A DNA stretch of 64,000 bases from Closterium sp. Naga37s-1 (lineage: Eukaryota > Streptophyta > Zygnematophyceae > Desmidiales > Closteriaceae). The notes below the pieces were generated by a model. It made no database searches and was not told the DNA's origin. It saw nothing but the letters and a program-made list of their open reading frames with translations. Made by a program: the position numbers and the translations under genes. The stretch's first letter is position 1, and each line of letters begins with the position of its first letter. Positions 44,928-56,943 of this stretch are shown piece after piece. Location: assembly GCA_947471745.1 (NCBI GenBank), contig CANJKZ010000264.1, forward strand, positions 999,501 through 1,063,500. The letters run 5' to 3'.

Positions 44928-45058
44928 TGTCAAACTTATATGCTATAGTCTATGTAGGCTGTAGTGGGGTAGTTCATATAGGGTACAACACTTTTAGGTT
45001 TCCTACTTGTACCCACCTGCTTGCTAGTTCAGTCATTCATTCGTTCACTATTCTGACA
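44928..45058 (+). repeat. C2 3' LTR
   Basis: 131 bp. It differs at only about two positions from the complement of 49399-49529 (C3 3' LTR), fewer than from its own 5' LTR. Confidence 0.9.
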
Positions 45059-45063
45059 GTATC

Positions 45064-45519
45064 AGCGTGGGGGATCAGGTATCGCGACTTGACTGTTACC
45101 CTGTTCAATGCGCGGTAATCGATGCACATGCAAAACCCCCCGTCCTTCTTCGAGTGAATAGTATCGGTGCGGCGAACGGCAACGAACTCTGTCGGATTAT
45201 TCTTTTCTCTAGTAGGTAACCTAGCTACTTCCTCGGTTCGTCTAAATCAAGCTGTGTCAGTCGGAACTGTCGTTGTACAGTTGGCTGTGCCCCCGGTTCC
45301 AATTCTATGTGGTGGTCGTGTGCTCGCTACCGTGGCAATCCTTCTGGTAAGTCATCACGAAAAGTCTCGGGGTACCATTTCGGTAAGTCCTGTAGTTTCG
45401 ACGGTACGGCTGCTAGCAGTGTCTTCAAATCGCTCGGCTTCTCGGCTTCTCCTACTTCCATAATATTCACTAAGTACACGTCAGCTTATGAAGCGACGAC
45501 CCGTTTCATCGTGATGGCG
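45064..45519 (-). pseudogene. Gypsy reverse transcriptase N-terminal block
   Basis: The minus strand encodes KKDGGFCMCIDYRALNRVT followed by a PHAD segment, the RT fingers motif, preceded by NNPTEFVAVRRTDTI. It is bounded by C2 and element N. Confidence 0.8.
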
Positions 45520-46139
45520 TTGACTGTTAAAGTCGTTGGTGAGCCATAGCTAGGGTGTAAGCTAGGCAAGTGTCGAGAGTAAAAAGTGAGTGAGGAAAGG
45601 TGGTTTCACTAAGAGAAGAAGGTACAAGATATAGGAGGGAGAGATGGCAAAGGGTGCACCACCTACAGGGACTATAACAGTAACTACAATACAGCTAGAA
45701 CTATATGCAGTTATACAGCAATATATACAAAATATATATTTTGACACACCCCCTAACTGCATGCAGGAATATTCTGAACACCCCCTGAAGGGGTACACCC
45801 TGCGCAGCGGAAGAAGGAGAGGGCAAGTGAGGAGGAGGAGGAGGGACCATGAGAGGAGAGGAGGTGGTGGGCGGCGGCTGAAGCTGCTGTCACACGGGCA
45901 ACTGGAGCAACTGGCACACTGGCAAATGGAGCAACTGGCACACGAGCAACTGGAGTAACTGGCTCCGCGGCTAAGCGAGCGGCAGGAGCAACTGACTCAC
46001 AAGCGACAGGAGCAACGGGCTCACGAGCAACTGGCGCAACGGTCTCACGGGCGACTGGAGCTGCTAGCTTCATGGCATCCACCCCCTTACAACTTCCCCC
46101 ATTCCCCAAACCTCCCTGTCACACCCCTACCACCACTCC

Positions 46140-46710
46140 CTCATCTCCCCCACACCCTCCACCCCCATACCCTCCCCCCACTGCTGCACCCGCAGCAGGG
46201 GGATGGAGGAGAAGGGGGGCGGGGGGGGCGGGGGGGGCTGGTGCTGCAGATCCCCTCCCCCTCCCTGCTGAAACCGCAGCAGGGAGATGGAGGAGAAAGG
46301 GGAGCGGGGGGGAGCTGATGCTGCAGATCCCCTCCCCCCCACTGCTGCTCCACTATCCGTCACCCCCCAGGGATGGAGGAGAAGGGGGGGGACGGGGGGG
46401 CTGGTGCTGCAGATCCCCTCCCCCCCACTGCTGCACCCGCAGCAGGGGGATGGAGGAGAAGGGGGGGAGGGGGGGGGGGGGGGGGGGGGGGGCTGGTGCT
46501 TCAGATCCCCTCCCCCCAACTGCTGCACCCGCAGCAGGGGGATGGAGGAGAAGCGGCAGCCGTTCACTCACACCCGCCACCCCCATACCCTCCCCCCCAC
46601 TGCTGCACCCGCAGCAGGGGGATGGAGGAGAAGGGGGGGGGGGGGGGGGGGGGCGGGGGGGGCTGGGGCTGCAGATCCCCTCCTGCCACCCCCTTAACCT
46701 CCAAGCTTCC
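46140..46710. repeat. ~90-bp G/C-rich tandem repeat inside element N
   Basis: Five to six units, each with CTGCACCCGCAGCAGGGGGA, GGAGGAGAAG, a G-run of variable length (up to about 20) and CTGCAGATCCCCTCC. The G-runs differ in length between units. Confidence 0.85.
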
Positions 46711-46919
46711 CCCCCCCTCCCAACACAAGGTGCGGCAGGGAGAGAGAGAGAGGAAGAGGCGTGGCGGCAGCTGCTGCTGCTGAGGCACATCCGACACCCC
46801 TTCACACCCTCTCCCCCCCTTCCCCATGGAGGGGGGGGAGGGGGGGGGAGGGGGGCGGGGGCGGGGAATGAGCTGCGCGTGCGTCTGCAGGGCGCGCGGG
46901 CAGGAAGAAACCGTCGCGC

Positions 46920-47780
46920 GCTCGAGGCGTGCGACGGGTAGAAACCAACGCGCGCCCGGGGCGTGCGACGGGCAGGAACCGACGCGCAGCCGGGGCGCGC
47001 ATGCGCGACGGGCAGAAACCGACACGCAGCCAGGGCGCGCATCGGGCAGAAAATCGACGGGTTAGGGGCTGGGCTAGGGGCGACGGGCCGGTCTAGGGGC
47101 GACGGGCCGGTCTAGGGGCGACGGGCTGTGGCGACGGGCCTAGGGGCGACGGGCCGCGGGGTCTGGGGTCGACGGGCCAAGGGGCGACGGGCCGCGGGGC
47201 CAGGAAACGAAGGGGGCCGAGGGGCCTAGGGCCTAGGGGCGACGGGGCCGCGGGGCCAGTAATCGAAGGGGCCGAGGGGCCTGAGGCCTAGGGGCGACGG
47301 GCCGCGGGGCCTGGAACGAAGGGGCCGAGGGGCCTGGGGCCTAGGGGCGACGGGCCGCGGGGCCTGGGGTCGACGGGCCAAGGGGCCTGGGGCCAAGGGG
47401 CGACGGGCCGCGGGGCCAGGAATCGAAGGGGCCAAGGGGCCTGGGGCCTGGGGGCGACGGGCCAAGGGGCCTGGGGCCAAGGGGCGATGGGCCGCGGGGC
47501 TAGGAACTTAGGAGCCGAGGGGCCTGGGCCTAGGGGCGACGGGGGCCTGGGTGCGACAGGCCGCGGGGCCAGGAACGACGGGGCCGCGGGGCCGAGGGGG
47601 TGCCTAGGTTCGACTGGCTGCGGGGCCAGGAACGAAGGGCCGAGGGGCCTTGGGGGGGGGGGGGCCTAGGTGCGACGGGCCGAGGGCGACGGGCCAAGGG
47701 GCCGGGAACGACGGGCCGAGGGTGGCGGGCCTAGGGCCTAGGGTCGACGGGCGCGAGTGACGGGCCTAGGGGCGACGGGC
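46920..47780. repeat. GGGGCGACGGGCC-type repeats in the leader of element N
   Basis: First three to four ~33-bp units (CGACGGGCAGAAACCGACGC), then some forty degenerate units built from GGGGCGACGGGCC and GCGGGGCC. On the element's sense (minus) strand this is C-rich, like the copia leaders. Confidence 0.85.
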
Positions 47781-47875
47781 GACGGGCCGTGCCGAACGTC
47801 GAGATTAGGGCCGCACGAGGGCGGCGCGCAGGGCAGCAGGTGGTGGGCCCAAGGGTCGTAACTACTCTAATACCA

Positions 47876-48096
47876 TGTTAAAGTCGTAGGTGAGCCATAG
47901 CGAGGGTGTAAGCTAGGCAAGTGTCGAGAGTAAAAAGTGAGAGAGGAAAGGTGTTTTCACTAAGAGAAGAAGGTGCAAGATATAGGAGCGAGAGATGGCA
48001 AAGGGTGCACCACCTACAAGGACTATAACAGCAACTACACTACAGCTATAACTATATGCAGTTATACATATATATATATATACAATATATCTGACA
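47876..48096 (-). repeat. Element N 5' LTR
   Basis: 221 bp; differs from 45525-45746 at scattered positions and in the length of the TATATA stretch. Confidence 0.88.
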
Positions 48097-48104
48097 TTGA
48101 CGTG

Positions 48105-48440
48105 GAGCGTTGAAGACTCAGGCGATCGCCAACGAGGTAGTGCGACCCAGTTACCGCCGCTTCGCATAGTGCAGCTGCCTGTCGTCAAGTTAATTCGCGG
48201 GTTGTATTGTCGCACCCAATCACGACCCAGTAAAATATCGGTCCCATCCAGTGTCGTTGTGAGCATTTTTTTTGTAAGCTCGAAGTTCCCCCCCGCTACG
48301 AATCTTCACTCTCTCCACATTTTCTTGTATGGCCAACGGCGTGCCGTCCACTAAGCGTGCGTCGATCTCCGGTAAGCAGCAACTAGGTGGCAGTCGCACC
48401 TTCCTTGCAGTCGCGGTATTAACTAAGCTATGACCAGCCA
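48105..48440 (-). pseudogene. Gypsy aspartic protease remnant
   Basis: The minus strand reads FFIDGVAGHSLVNT at the position where an active DSGATHS-type site is expected, and further on GTDILLGRDWVRQYNP, the retropepsin flap-distal motif. The DSG/DTG triad is not intact and the frame shifts. Confidence 0.65.
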
Positions 48441-48649
48441 CTCCGTCAATAAAAAATCTTCACTCCTGTCCCTCGTATTTTCCCGTGAGTCGGTACTGGG
48501 CAATATGTCGATGTACCCTCCTTCTTCAGCCGAGCCTGATCGATTGCGTGAATCAGTACAGTCACTCGGTGAGGGTCAGTGGGGTCGGCCGAGCAGTGAG
48601 TCTCGTTAGTATTGGGCCCGTGCTCTGCTAACTGCTGGCGTTTCTCTGC

Positions 48650-49260
48650 CTTCAAAGCTCTTTTCCCTGCTCTGCTCCTCGACCCTTTAGCTCCTCTGGG
48701 CATTCGCTCTTGCAATGGCCCGGCTTGTTGCACGTGAAGCAGCGCCCTTTCAATGGTGCTGCAGGTGCATTCGGCGCAACAGCATGTAATGTGGCGTGCT
48801 TGATTGTTCCCCGAGTGCAATGTCCGTAGTGGTAGGACCCCGGCCTCGGACGGCGTAGTATGCCGATCTTCTCGGCGAGCGCCAGGATTTCGTTGAAGTT
48901 CGAAATCGCGGGAGTAGAATTTCCTTCTAGATTTCCGGCTTCAAGACGTCGACGTAAACGTCGACGTAACGATCCGCCTGCTTCGCTTCGTGCATGTAGT
49001 CGACCTGCTCGCACAGCACGAGAAAGCCGCTGGTGCAATCTTGAACCGACCCAAGCTGCCGCCAAGCCGTGATCGGCTCGATGCGCGCCCGAAGCCCTGC
49101 GCACCACGCATCCCATGTAATGTATTGCGCAACTTTGCATAACAAACTCCAAGTTACTGCTGGCCCCGATGGTCTTCCCCCTTGCGACAATGGCTCGTAG
49201 GTGCTCGGCGATGTTACAATAACTCGCCACCGTTCCATGGTGGGACCGCGCAGTAAGGAC
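48650..49260 (-). pseudogene. Gypsy gag remnant with CCHC zinc knuckle
   Basis: It contains CFTCNKPGHCKSEC (C-X2-C-X4-H-X4-C) near the 3' end and capsid-like text (WCAGLRARIEPITAWRQLG, SGFLVLCEQVDYM) in a second frame. The likely start is near 49240 (MERWRV). Frameshifts break it. Confidence 0.7.
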
Positions 49261-49398
49261 ACGGCATACCGGGCCGCAGGCAGGCGGCGAGCGGGCTGCA
49301 GGGGCGGCGAGCGGGCCGCGAGCGAGCGGCGAGCGGGCGGCAGGGGCGGCGAGCGGGCCACAAGCGGGCGGCGAGCGGGCCGTAGGGGCGGCGAGCGG
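49260..49398. repeat. GCGGGCGGCGAGCGGGC repeat at the gypsy/copia boundary
   Basis: About nine imperfect units between the gypsy gag start and the C3 3' LTR. It may be gypsy leader sequence. Confidence 0.7.
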
Positions 49399-49529
49399 TG
49401 TTAGAATAGTGAACGAATGAATGACTGAACTAGCAAGCAAGTGGGTACAAGTAGGAAACCTAAAAGTGTTGTACCCTATATGAACTACCCCACTACAGCC
49501 TACATAGACTATAGCATATAAGTTTGACA
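49399..49529 (-). repeat. 3' LTR at the end of the C3-C5 array
   Basis: 131 bp, complement TGTCAAAC to TTCTAACA; about two differences from 44928-45058. It may belong to the outermost insertion of the array. Confidence 0.9.
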
Positions 49530-49758
49530 CACCCCCATAGGCAAAGTGGGGGAGAACAAGAGGCCACAAGGCCAGTCAAGAAAGGCAAAACAAGCTCAGG
49601 GTGGATCACAAAGTCACAACGCAGTCTGAGCACAAGCAAATGGCCACAAGGCCAGTTCACATGCAGAGTTATATAAAGGAGAACAAACAATACAGTGAAC
49701 ACAACCTAGCAAGTGTAAGCATGCAGGTATATGTATAGAGAGTACAGTACAAGCAGAG

Positions 49759-52700
49759 TCAAGAAGTAAGCAAGTGAGGCACAGTAGGTACAAGGCCTAG
49801 AACAGTACAGAAACGCTGATGATCACAAGGCCGAAGTGCCTTGGTGAAAACATCAGCAGTGTTGGCCTGAGAGGCCACGTAAGCAAGACGAAGCTGACCA
49901 CGCTGCTGCAACTCTCGAGCAAGGAAGTAGCGCAGAGCAATGTGCTTCGTTTTGTGCTCCAGTCTGTGCTCCTGACACAAGGCAAGCATGACCTTGTTGT
50001 CGACGTACAGAACTGGAGGAGAACGAGGCGCCTCTCCCAAGTCGGTCAGCAGGTAGGCCATGGCCCCGGCGTAGATCTCAGCCTCACAACTGGAGCTGAG
50101 AACAGAAGAAGAGCGGGTAGACCGCCAAGAGACAGAACCGGAGCCAAGACTCAAGGTGTAACCCTATGACGACCGCTGCGTAGCCAAGTCGTCAACCCAG
50201 GAAGCGTCTGCGTGACCAGTGAGGACAACTCGAGCCCGTCCTCCAAGCACGAGCCCCATGCCCAACGTACTGCACAAGTAGCGCAACACCCTCTTCGCAG
50301 CATCCCAGTGCACCTTTCGGTGCCTACCGGGAGCCACGTAGCGAGCCAGAAGGCTGAGAGGGTATGCGAGGTCAGGTCGTGTGCAAGTCATCAGGTATAT
50401 GAGGCAGCCCACAAGCTCTGGATACGGGCCACTCGGCTCTACGGACTCGTCCGAAGGTGGAGCTGAGAGCGAGTGACCGGTAGGCAGAGGAGTGGACTGT
50501 GGCGAGGAGTAGGTGAAGCCGAAGCGCTGAAGGACCTGCTGCACCATGTGTGACAGAGTCAAGGTAATGGTGCGCTGTGCTCTGTCCCGGGTGATCCGCA
50601 AGCCAAGATAGCTTGTGAGCTCACCCAAGTCTGTGCACGTGTGTCTCTTCTGCAGCTCGGACTTCACGTGGGCGAGTGCCTCCGTGTCAGCATTAGCAAA
50701 GACAAGGTCGTCTACGTACACAAGAACGTAGAACGGCGGCAGAGTAGCGTCAGTGCGTAGAAACAGAGAAGGGTCAGCAGTGGAAGGAGCAAAACCAAGA
50801 GCAGCAAGAGTCGTCCTGAGCGTGTCGTGCCACTCACGGGGCGCCTGGCGGAGACCGTAGACTGGCCGCCGGAGGCTCCACTGGGTACCAGCAGGAAACG
50901 ACCCAGTGAAGCCAGGTGGGCGGCGCAGCCAGATCTCCTCGTGCAGGCTGCCCTGTAGGAAGGCTGTGCTGAAGTCAAGCGAGTGGAGCTCGTAGTCACA
51001 CTGAGCAGCAACATGCAGCAGTACCCGAAGAGTGGTCATCTTCGGGGTAGGGGAGAAGGTCTGAAAGAAGTCAACTCCCTGTCGCTGACTGAAGCCACGT
51101 GCAACGTAACGCGCCTTGAAGGCAGGCGGAGAACCCGGCGGCCGCTTCACCCTGAAGATCCACATGCCACTGACGATGTTCGCCCCAGGTGGGGGAACCT
51201 CGTCTACGTAGGTGCCTGTGGACTTCCAGGAAGCCATCTCTGCGTCCATGGCTGCCTGCCACTGGGAGGAGTAGGGACCCTCTATCGCCTCTGCGTAAGA
51301 GCGCGGGGTCGGGATGTCTAGTGCATCCGGGTCTCCCTCAGGGGCAAGCAGCATGGACACGAGATGAGGTGAAGCAGCAGCAAAGCACTCAAGGTCCTCC
51401 TGCCTGTCCTCAAGGACGTCCGTGCCAAGAGCACACTCACCCTCGACGGACGGAGGACAGACAGACACAGACGCAGACTCAGCAACAAGACTAGCGGCGA
51501 AGTCTAGGCGACAGGCTGCAGCAAAGTCAACAAGCTCAGCAACAAGAGCAGACGCAGCAGAGAACTCAAACAGGGGGTCAGTGACAGCAGTGGCCAGAAA
51601 GCGCGTGACAGTAGGACTAGCAGCACGAAGGGAGTCAGACTCCGGGTCCGGACCGTCAGGAAGAGAGGACGCAGCAGGAGAGGGCAGAGGGACACGCTGT
51701 GGAGCAGTGGAAGGACGCAGAGTCATAGAGTGAGTGCCAGGGACAGGAGGAAGACGCGGACGCGAAACACGACCAGCGCGAACAGAACGGACAGGCGACG
51801 TAGAACGACACTGGACGCGACTCAGGCTCACGACGCTCCGTAAGACCTCTAGTCGGACCAGAGTAAGGAGAAGGACCAGGCAGCGGAGAGGCCGGCTGTA
51901 ACTGCGACTGAGACGGGACAGGCGGTGGACTCAGGGAAGGAGGAGGAGGACCAGGAGAAGGTGGGGAGCCAAGAACCTGCTGAAGAAGCGGAACGTAGTA
52001 CGGCCGCGGCCGCGCAGCGCCTCGAGAAACAGCAGAGACAGAACCGGTACCCTCAGCCTCAGGGTCTCCAGTCCTAGCAGCACCTCCAGCAGCTCCAGCA
52101 CCAGCAGCACCTCCTGTAGCTCCAGCACCAGCACCACCTCCAGCAGCACCAGCACCTCCAGCAGCTCCAGCAGCTCCAGCACCAGCACCACCTCCAGCAG
52201 TGCCAGCACCTCCAGTAGCTCCAGTAGCACCTCCAGCACCAGCAGCACCTCCAGCAGCTCCAGCACCAGCAGCACCTCCAGCAGCTCCAGCACCAGCACC
52301 ACCTCCAGCAGCGCCAGCACCTCCAGCAGCAACCCGACAGCGCCGAGAGTACCACTCACGAAGCCGCTGTGGAGAGAGGGGCTCCCGCCGCGACGGGACA
52401 CCCAGAGCACCTCCAGACTCAACACGCGCAGGCTCAGCACCTCCAGACACAGTACCCTCAGGCGCCACACCCCCAGGCTCAGCACGCCCAGTCTCAGCAC
52501 CCCCAGACTCAGCACCCCCAGTCTCAGCACCCCCAGTCCCCGCACCCGCAGGGTCAGCACCCCTAGCAGCACCTGAGTCGACAGCTACCTCGACCGGCTC
52601 GGCAGGGTCTACCTGGGACACACCTGAGGGGGCAGGACCCTGGGGGGGGAGGGGGTCTACCGGAGGAGTACCTGGGGCAAGGAAGAGCGGCGGGGGAGGG

Positions 52701-55576
52701 GGAGAGGCAGTGCGGTAGGGAAAGAGACGGTAGTACGACACCGACTCGTCAAACGTGACGTCCTGAGAGGACAGAACACGACGCGAGGTGGGGTGGTAGA
52801 ACTGCCACCCGGGTGCGTCAGGAGGGAAGCCAAGGAAGACACAAGGAACGGCACGGGAGGACAGCTTGTCCGCTGTAGTATCGCGGACAAAAGCTCGAGA
52901 TCCCCAGACACGGAACGCAGACGCATCGCCAACCTTCCCCGTCCACCGCAGAGTAGGTGTGGTCTCCGGCAAGGAGACACGAGGCTGAAGGTTGATCTGA
53001 TGCGCAGCGTACTGAACCGCAAACGGCCACAGAAAGTGGGGAGCAGCCGCATGGATCATGGACGTACGAGCGACATCCATGACCATGCCAATGCGGCGCT
53101 CAGCAATCCCATTTTGCTGCGGGGAGGCCGGAAGCGTGAACGTCTGGCGGATGCCCTCCAAACGATAGAAGGCTCTCAGAAGGTCGGAGGAAAACTCCCC
53201 GCCTCTGTCTGAGTGCAAAACAGAAAGGTCGGAGCCGAAACTCTCACTAAGCTGGCGACGAGCACCGCGGATCCAGTCGATCAACACCTCAGTGACCTCA
53301 CCCTTGCTGCGCAAGGGGAAGACTGTGGTGTAACGCGAGTAGTCGTCAACGACCAGCAGGAAGTAACGCTCGTGACCCTGTCCACGAACGCGGGCTGGGC
53401 CCCACACGTCCATGTGAAGAGTCTGCAGAGGGGCCTCAGTCGGAGGAAACGAGGAGGAGTGAGGAGCGGTGCGCTGCCGGCCCTCGACACAAGGAACACA
53501 GGTGGGGGCAGGCCCCGGAGGAAGGGGAGGGAGGGACCTGGGGAGTCCAGAGACAAGAGCACGGGAGGCCATACCTCGAAGACGAGGCAAGGAGGGGTGA
53601 CCAAGGCGGTGGTGCCAGAGGAGAGTCTCGTGCGTCAGAGGACGACACGAGCAGGGGGCGGACGCAGGACTAGACCTGGACGCAGCAGCAAACACCTGAC
53701 TGGACGCAGCTACCTGACCAGACGCAGGGACCGGAGGAGGCGCAGTAGTCAGTGTGTACAGACTCGACCCTGGCCGACGGGTGAACGTGGCCAGGTGGCG
53801 GCCCGTCCGAGAGCAAGTGCAGTGGGTCACACGCTGACCTCCAGGGGTGAACTGGTCAACCCACGCGTCCTGGAGGTCAGCTCCACTCACCAAGTTCGTA
53901 GAGAACGAGGGGAGGTGGAGTCCCGACAGCAAGCCCGACGGGGCCGCAGGACACGTTAGAACCGTGGAGGAGTGTGCAAGGACTGGTCCCCCGGAGGGGT
54001 CAGCAAGGGAGACCGCAACAGGCCGACGGAGCGGCGTGAGCGTGGTGCTGTCTCTAAAGAAAGAGCGCGAAGCACCAGAGTCAAGTGTGAAGGTGTGAAA
54101 GGACTCAGTAGGTGCAGTACCAGAGGGAGGAGACGTACCAGCACCTGGAGCAGCAGACGCACTAGCACCTAGAGCAGCAGCCGCACTAGCACCTAGAGCA
54201 GCAGCCACAGTGCCCGGGTCGGGCGGGACACGCAGGTAACAGTCACCCTCAGTAATATCAGCAAGAGCATACATGGCAGCAAGGATAGCATCAAAATCTA
54301 GATCAAAGATAGGCACATTCTGCAGAAGCAGATCATGCCAACGAGGAAGCTCAACAGCGTCAGGAAACTGGGTACGCCAAGCGTCAGTCAAGCGGCCAAA
54401 GCAGCGCTGCGTGGTGTGTGGGAGACCACACACCTCCCCACTACGAGTGCCGGTGCGAAGAACGTACGCGCAGGGACCTGCACCCCCAGACCTCCCACGT
54501 CCAGCGTACCACTCACGAAGCTGCTGAACAGACGGGGTCTCACGGGTGCGCAGCTGCTGCGGACGCTGGCTGCCACCAAGGCCTCCACGCTGCGTGGCCG
54601 CACCGCGACCAGCACCACCTCCTCCGCTACCTCCACCACCGCCGCCGCCGCCGCCACCTCCTCCACCACCGCCGCCACGGCCGCCACTGCCGCCACCTAC
54701 GCCCCCACTCCCGGAACCACCCCCACCACCACCTCCACCTCCTCCACCTCCTCCACCGCTGCCTCCACCGCCCCCACCACCACCCCTGCTTCCCTTGCCC
54801 TTGCCAGTGCGGCGTCGCCCACTAGGGGCAGACGCAGCGCCGACCTCCTCAGTGCCAACGAGGTCGACAGCAGCAGCAGAGGCAACAGAGGGGAGAAGGG
54901 GGACAGGGGAACACCCCTCAAAGAAGGGGGTGCGACGGTCACCGCGAGAAGCACTAACAGCTAAGATACTCTTCTCAGCTGCAGCAAGGCGCTCCTCTAG
55001 CAAGTCGACAGTCAGCTCGGTAGGGCAAAGGGAGAGAAAGTGATCCCTGACTGAGGAGAGAGAGTCAGGGAGGCGGGTGACTAGGTAGTAAAGGGTGATG
55101 TACATGGGGGGGGAGTTCGTGGGAAGAAACTCAGTGGGAAGGGCAGCGCGGTAGCGAGCGTCACTAGTGCGGAGGTGAGCAACTAGGTCAGCAACTGTGG
55201 AAAAGGCGGCAAGGTCAGGAAAAAGGTACGGCAGCATGAGGCGGCTGAGGGCAGCAGTGGTAGGGGAGGAGTAGCGTGCAACTACAGCGTCGTACAGAGC
55301 CCTAGCACTCTTGTACTGACTAAAGTGCGCGCGCTCAGTAGACGGCAGGTGGTTGCGCACAGCAAGACGAGCAGCAGCATCGCGCGTGAGCCACTGCGAG
55401 CAAACAGTACTGTCAGCATCAGCAGTAGGGGCAGTAGAGGCGCCAGAAGTGAGATCGAACAGTGAGAGACCATCCTTGCTATCGCACTGTAGGAAAAGCT
55501 GCAGATCATCTAGCCAGACCTCAAAGTCAACAGCTCGACCCTCAGCATCAAAGGTAAGAACATTGAGACTAGCCAT
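49759..55576 (-). pseudogene. C3 gag-pol, one frameshift and one stop
   Basis: Same domain order as C1: gag from MASLNVLTFDAEG, a Gly-rich stretch, the knuckle C-X13-C-X3-H-X4-C, protease DSGAS, integrase, Gly/Ala/Glu spacer, RT (YVDDLVF near 50715) and RNase H ending at 49759. The frame shifts near 51825 in the spacer before RT, and CAG becomes TAG at 50164-50166. About 24 bp are missing after EIYAGAMA (the AQELRWLT segment of other copies). C3 keeps RTKH, unlike C1. Confidence 0.9.
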
Positions 55577-56943
55577 GACAGGAGAAGCAGCAGGCTAGCA
55601 GTAGCAGCAGTGGAACTCGGCTAAGCAGGCTAGGTAGGGCGGCGCAGCTCGGCAGGGCGGTGTGGCTCGGCAGCACAGCGCTCTTACCAGGGGAGAGGCT
55701 GGGGCAGGGCCGGGGTAGGGCCGGGGCAGTCCAGGAGCAGGGCCGGGGCAGGGCCGGGGCAGTTCAGGAGCAGGGCCGGGGCAGGGCCGGGGCAGTTCAA
55801 GAGCAGGGCCGGGGCAGGGCCAGGGCAGAGCCGGGCCAGGGCCGGGGCAGTTCAGGGGCAGGGCCGGGGCAGGGCCGGGGCAGAGCCGGGGCAGTTCAGG
55901 AGCAGGGCCGGGGCAGTGCAGAAGCAGGGCCGGGGTAGTTCAGGGGCAGGGCCGGGGCAGAGCCGGGGCAGGGCCGGGGCAGGGCCTGGGCAGAGCCGGG
56001 CCAGGGCCGGGGCAGTTCAGGGGCAGGTCAGGAGCAGGGCCGGGGCAGTGCAGAAGCAGGGCCGGGGCAGTTCAGGAGCAGGGCCGGGGCAGCGTCGGGG
56101 AAGAGCTGCGACAGGGCCGCAGCAGGGCCGGCTGGGCCTGAAGGGGCCTCTAACGGGGCCTGACTGGGCCGAACGGGGCCTATAACGGGGCCTGACGAGG
56201 CCTATAACGGGGCCGAACGGGGCCTATAACGGGGCCTGACGGGGCCTATAACGGGGCCGTACGGGGCCGTACGGGGCCTATAACGGGGCCTGACGGGCCT
56301 TACGGGGCCTGAAACGGGGCCAAATGGGGCCTGACGGGGCCGAACGGGGCCTATAACGGGGCCTGACAGGGCCTATAACGGGGCCGTACGGGGCCGATAA
56401 CGGGGCCGTGCGGGGCCTATAACGGGGCCTGACGGGGCCTATAACGGGGCCTGACGGGCCTTACGGGGCCTTTAACGGGGCCTTACGGGGCCTCTAACTG
56501 GGCCTGAAGGAGCATGACGGGGCCTCTAACGGGGCTTGACGGGCCTTACGGGGCCTTAAACGGGGCCAAATGGGGCCTGACGGGGCCGTACGGGGCCTCT
56601 AACGGGGCCTGACAGGGCCGTACGGGGCCTCTAACGGGGCCTGTCGGGGCCTAACGGGGCCTTAAACGGGGCCGAACGGGGCCTGACGGGGCCTTACGGG
56701 GCCTTACGGGGCATAACGGGGCCTTACGGGGCCTTAAACCGCGCCCTAAACGGGGCCTAAAGGGGCCTTACGGGGCCTAACGAGGCCTTAAGGGGCCTTA
56801 CGGGGCGGGCGCAGGCTCTAAGGGCGGGCGCAGGGGCCGTGACGGGCCTCGAAGGGAAGGCGCGAAGCGCGCGGCAAGTAGGCAGGGGAGAAATTTCAGT
56901 GGTGGGCCCTTTTTAAAAAAATCTCGAAACTAGCTCTATACCA
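55577..56943 (-). other. C3 leader with GGGGCC-type repeats
   Basis: On the plus map 55680-56100 is built of GGGGCAGGGCC units and 56140-56800 of GGGGCCTATAACGGGGCC and GGGGCCTGAC units. The sense (minus) strand is C-rich. The conserved GGGCCCACC block lies at about 56900-56909. Plus-strand frames reading QGRGRAGAV are artefacts. Confidence 0.8.

Larger units (their letters stand above)
41222..45058 (+). mobile_element. Internally deleted Ty1/copia element C2 (3837 bp)
   Basis: LTRs at 41222-41352 and 44928-45058 (131 bp each, with roughly half a dozen differences) are flanked by the perfect duplication GTATC (41217-41221 and 45059-45063). The primer site TGGTATTCTGAGCAGG follows the 5' LTR. 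The leader carries TTCCCTCGTGGGAA and AGGGCCCACC. Gag, protease and integrase are missing; the leader runs straight into the AEPGGA spacer. It is older than C1 judging by LTR divergence. Confidence 0.93.
45525..48096 (-). mobile_element. Non-coding LTR element N (2572 bp)
   Basis: LTRs of 221-222 bp lie at 47876-48096 (5') and 45525-45746 (3'), beginning TGTCA and ending TTTAACA on the minus strand, with a perfect TTGAC duplication (45520-45524 and 48097-48101). A primer site TGGTATTAGAG follows the 5' LTR, and a GGGGGTG purine tract precedes the 3' LTR. Its leader has GGGCCCACCAC like the copia copies. The interior shows no gag or pol, only G/C-rich repeats, so it must borrow proteins, probably from the copia family here. 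It lies between the gypsy protease and RT. Confidence 0.9.
31178..49398 (-). mobile_element. Decayed Ty3/gypsy chromovirus-type retrotransposon split by three nested insertions
   Basis: Read 5' to 3' on the minus strand the order is gag (about 49260-48650, with zinc knuckle), protease (48440-48105), RT start (45519-45059), RT/RNase H (41221-40336), integrase (32961-31850) and chromodomain (31716-31450). Stops and frameshifts occur throughout, so it is dead. A polypurine run GGGGAGGGGGGCAG followed by TGTAAGG at about 31408 marks the probable start of the 3' LTR, whose end I cannot place; the hAT element may sit in or beyond it. The 5' side is cut off at 49398 by the copia array. The interrupted blocks rejoin cleanly once the inserted copia elements and their 5-bp duplications are removed. 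Confidence 0.8.

Noticed and set aside
45750..47880. Pro/Gly-rich ORFs inside element N
   Set aside because: They overlap in several frames on both strands and follow G/C-rich repeats and G-runs.
56140..56800. A centromere- or disease-type GGGGCC satellite
   Set aside because: It lies between a copia 5' LTR and its gag, in the position where every family member has a G/C-rich leader, so it is better explained as element leader.
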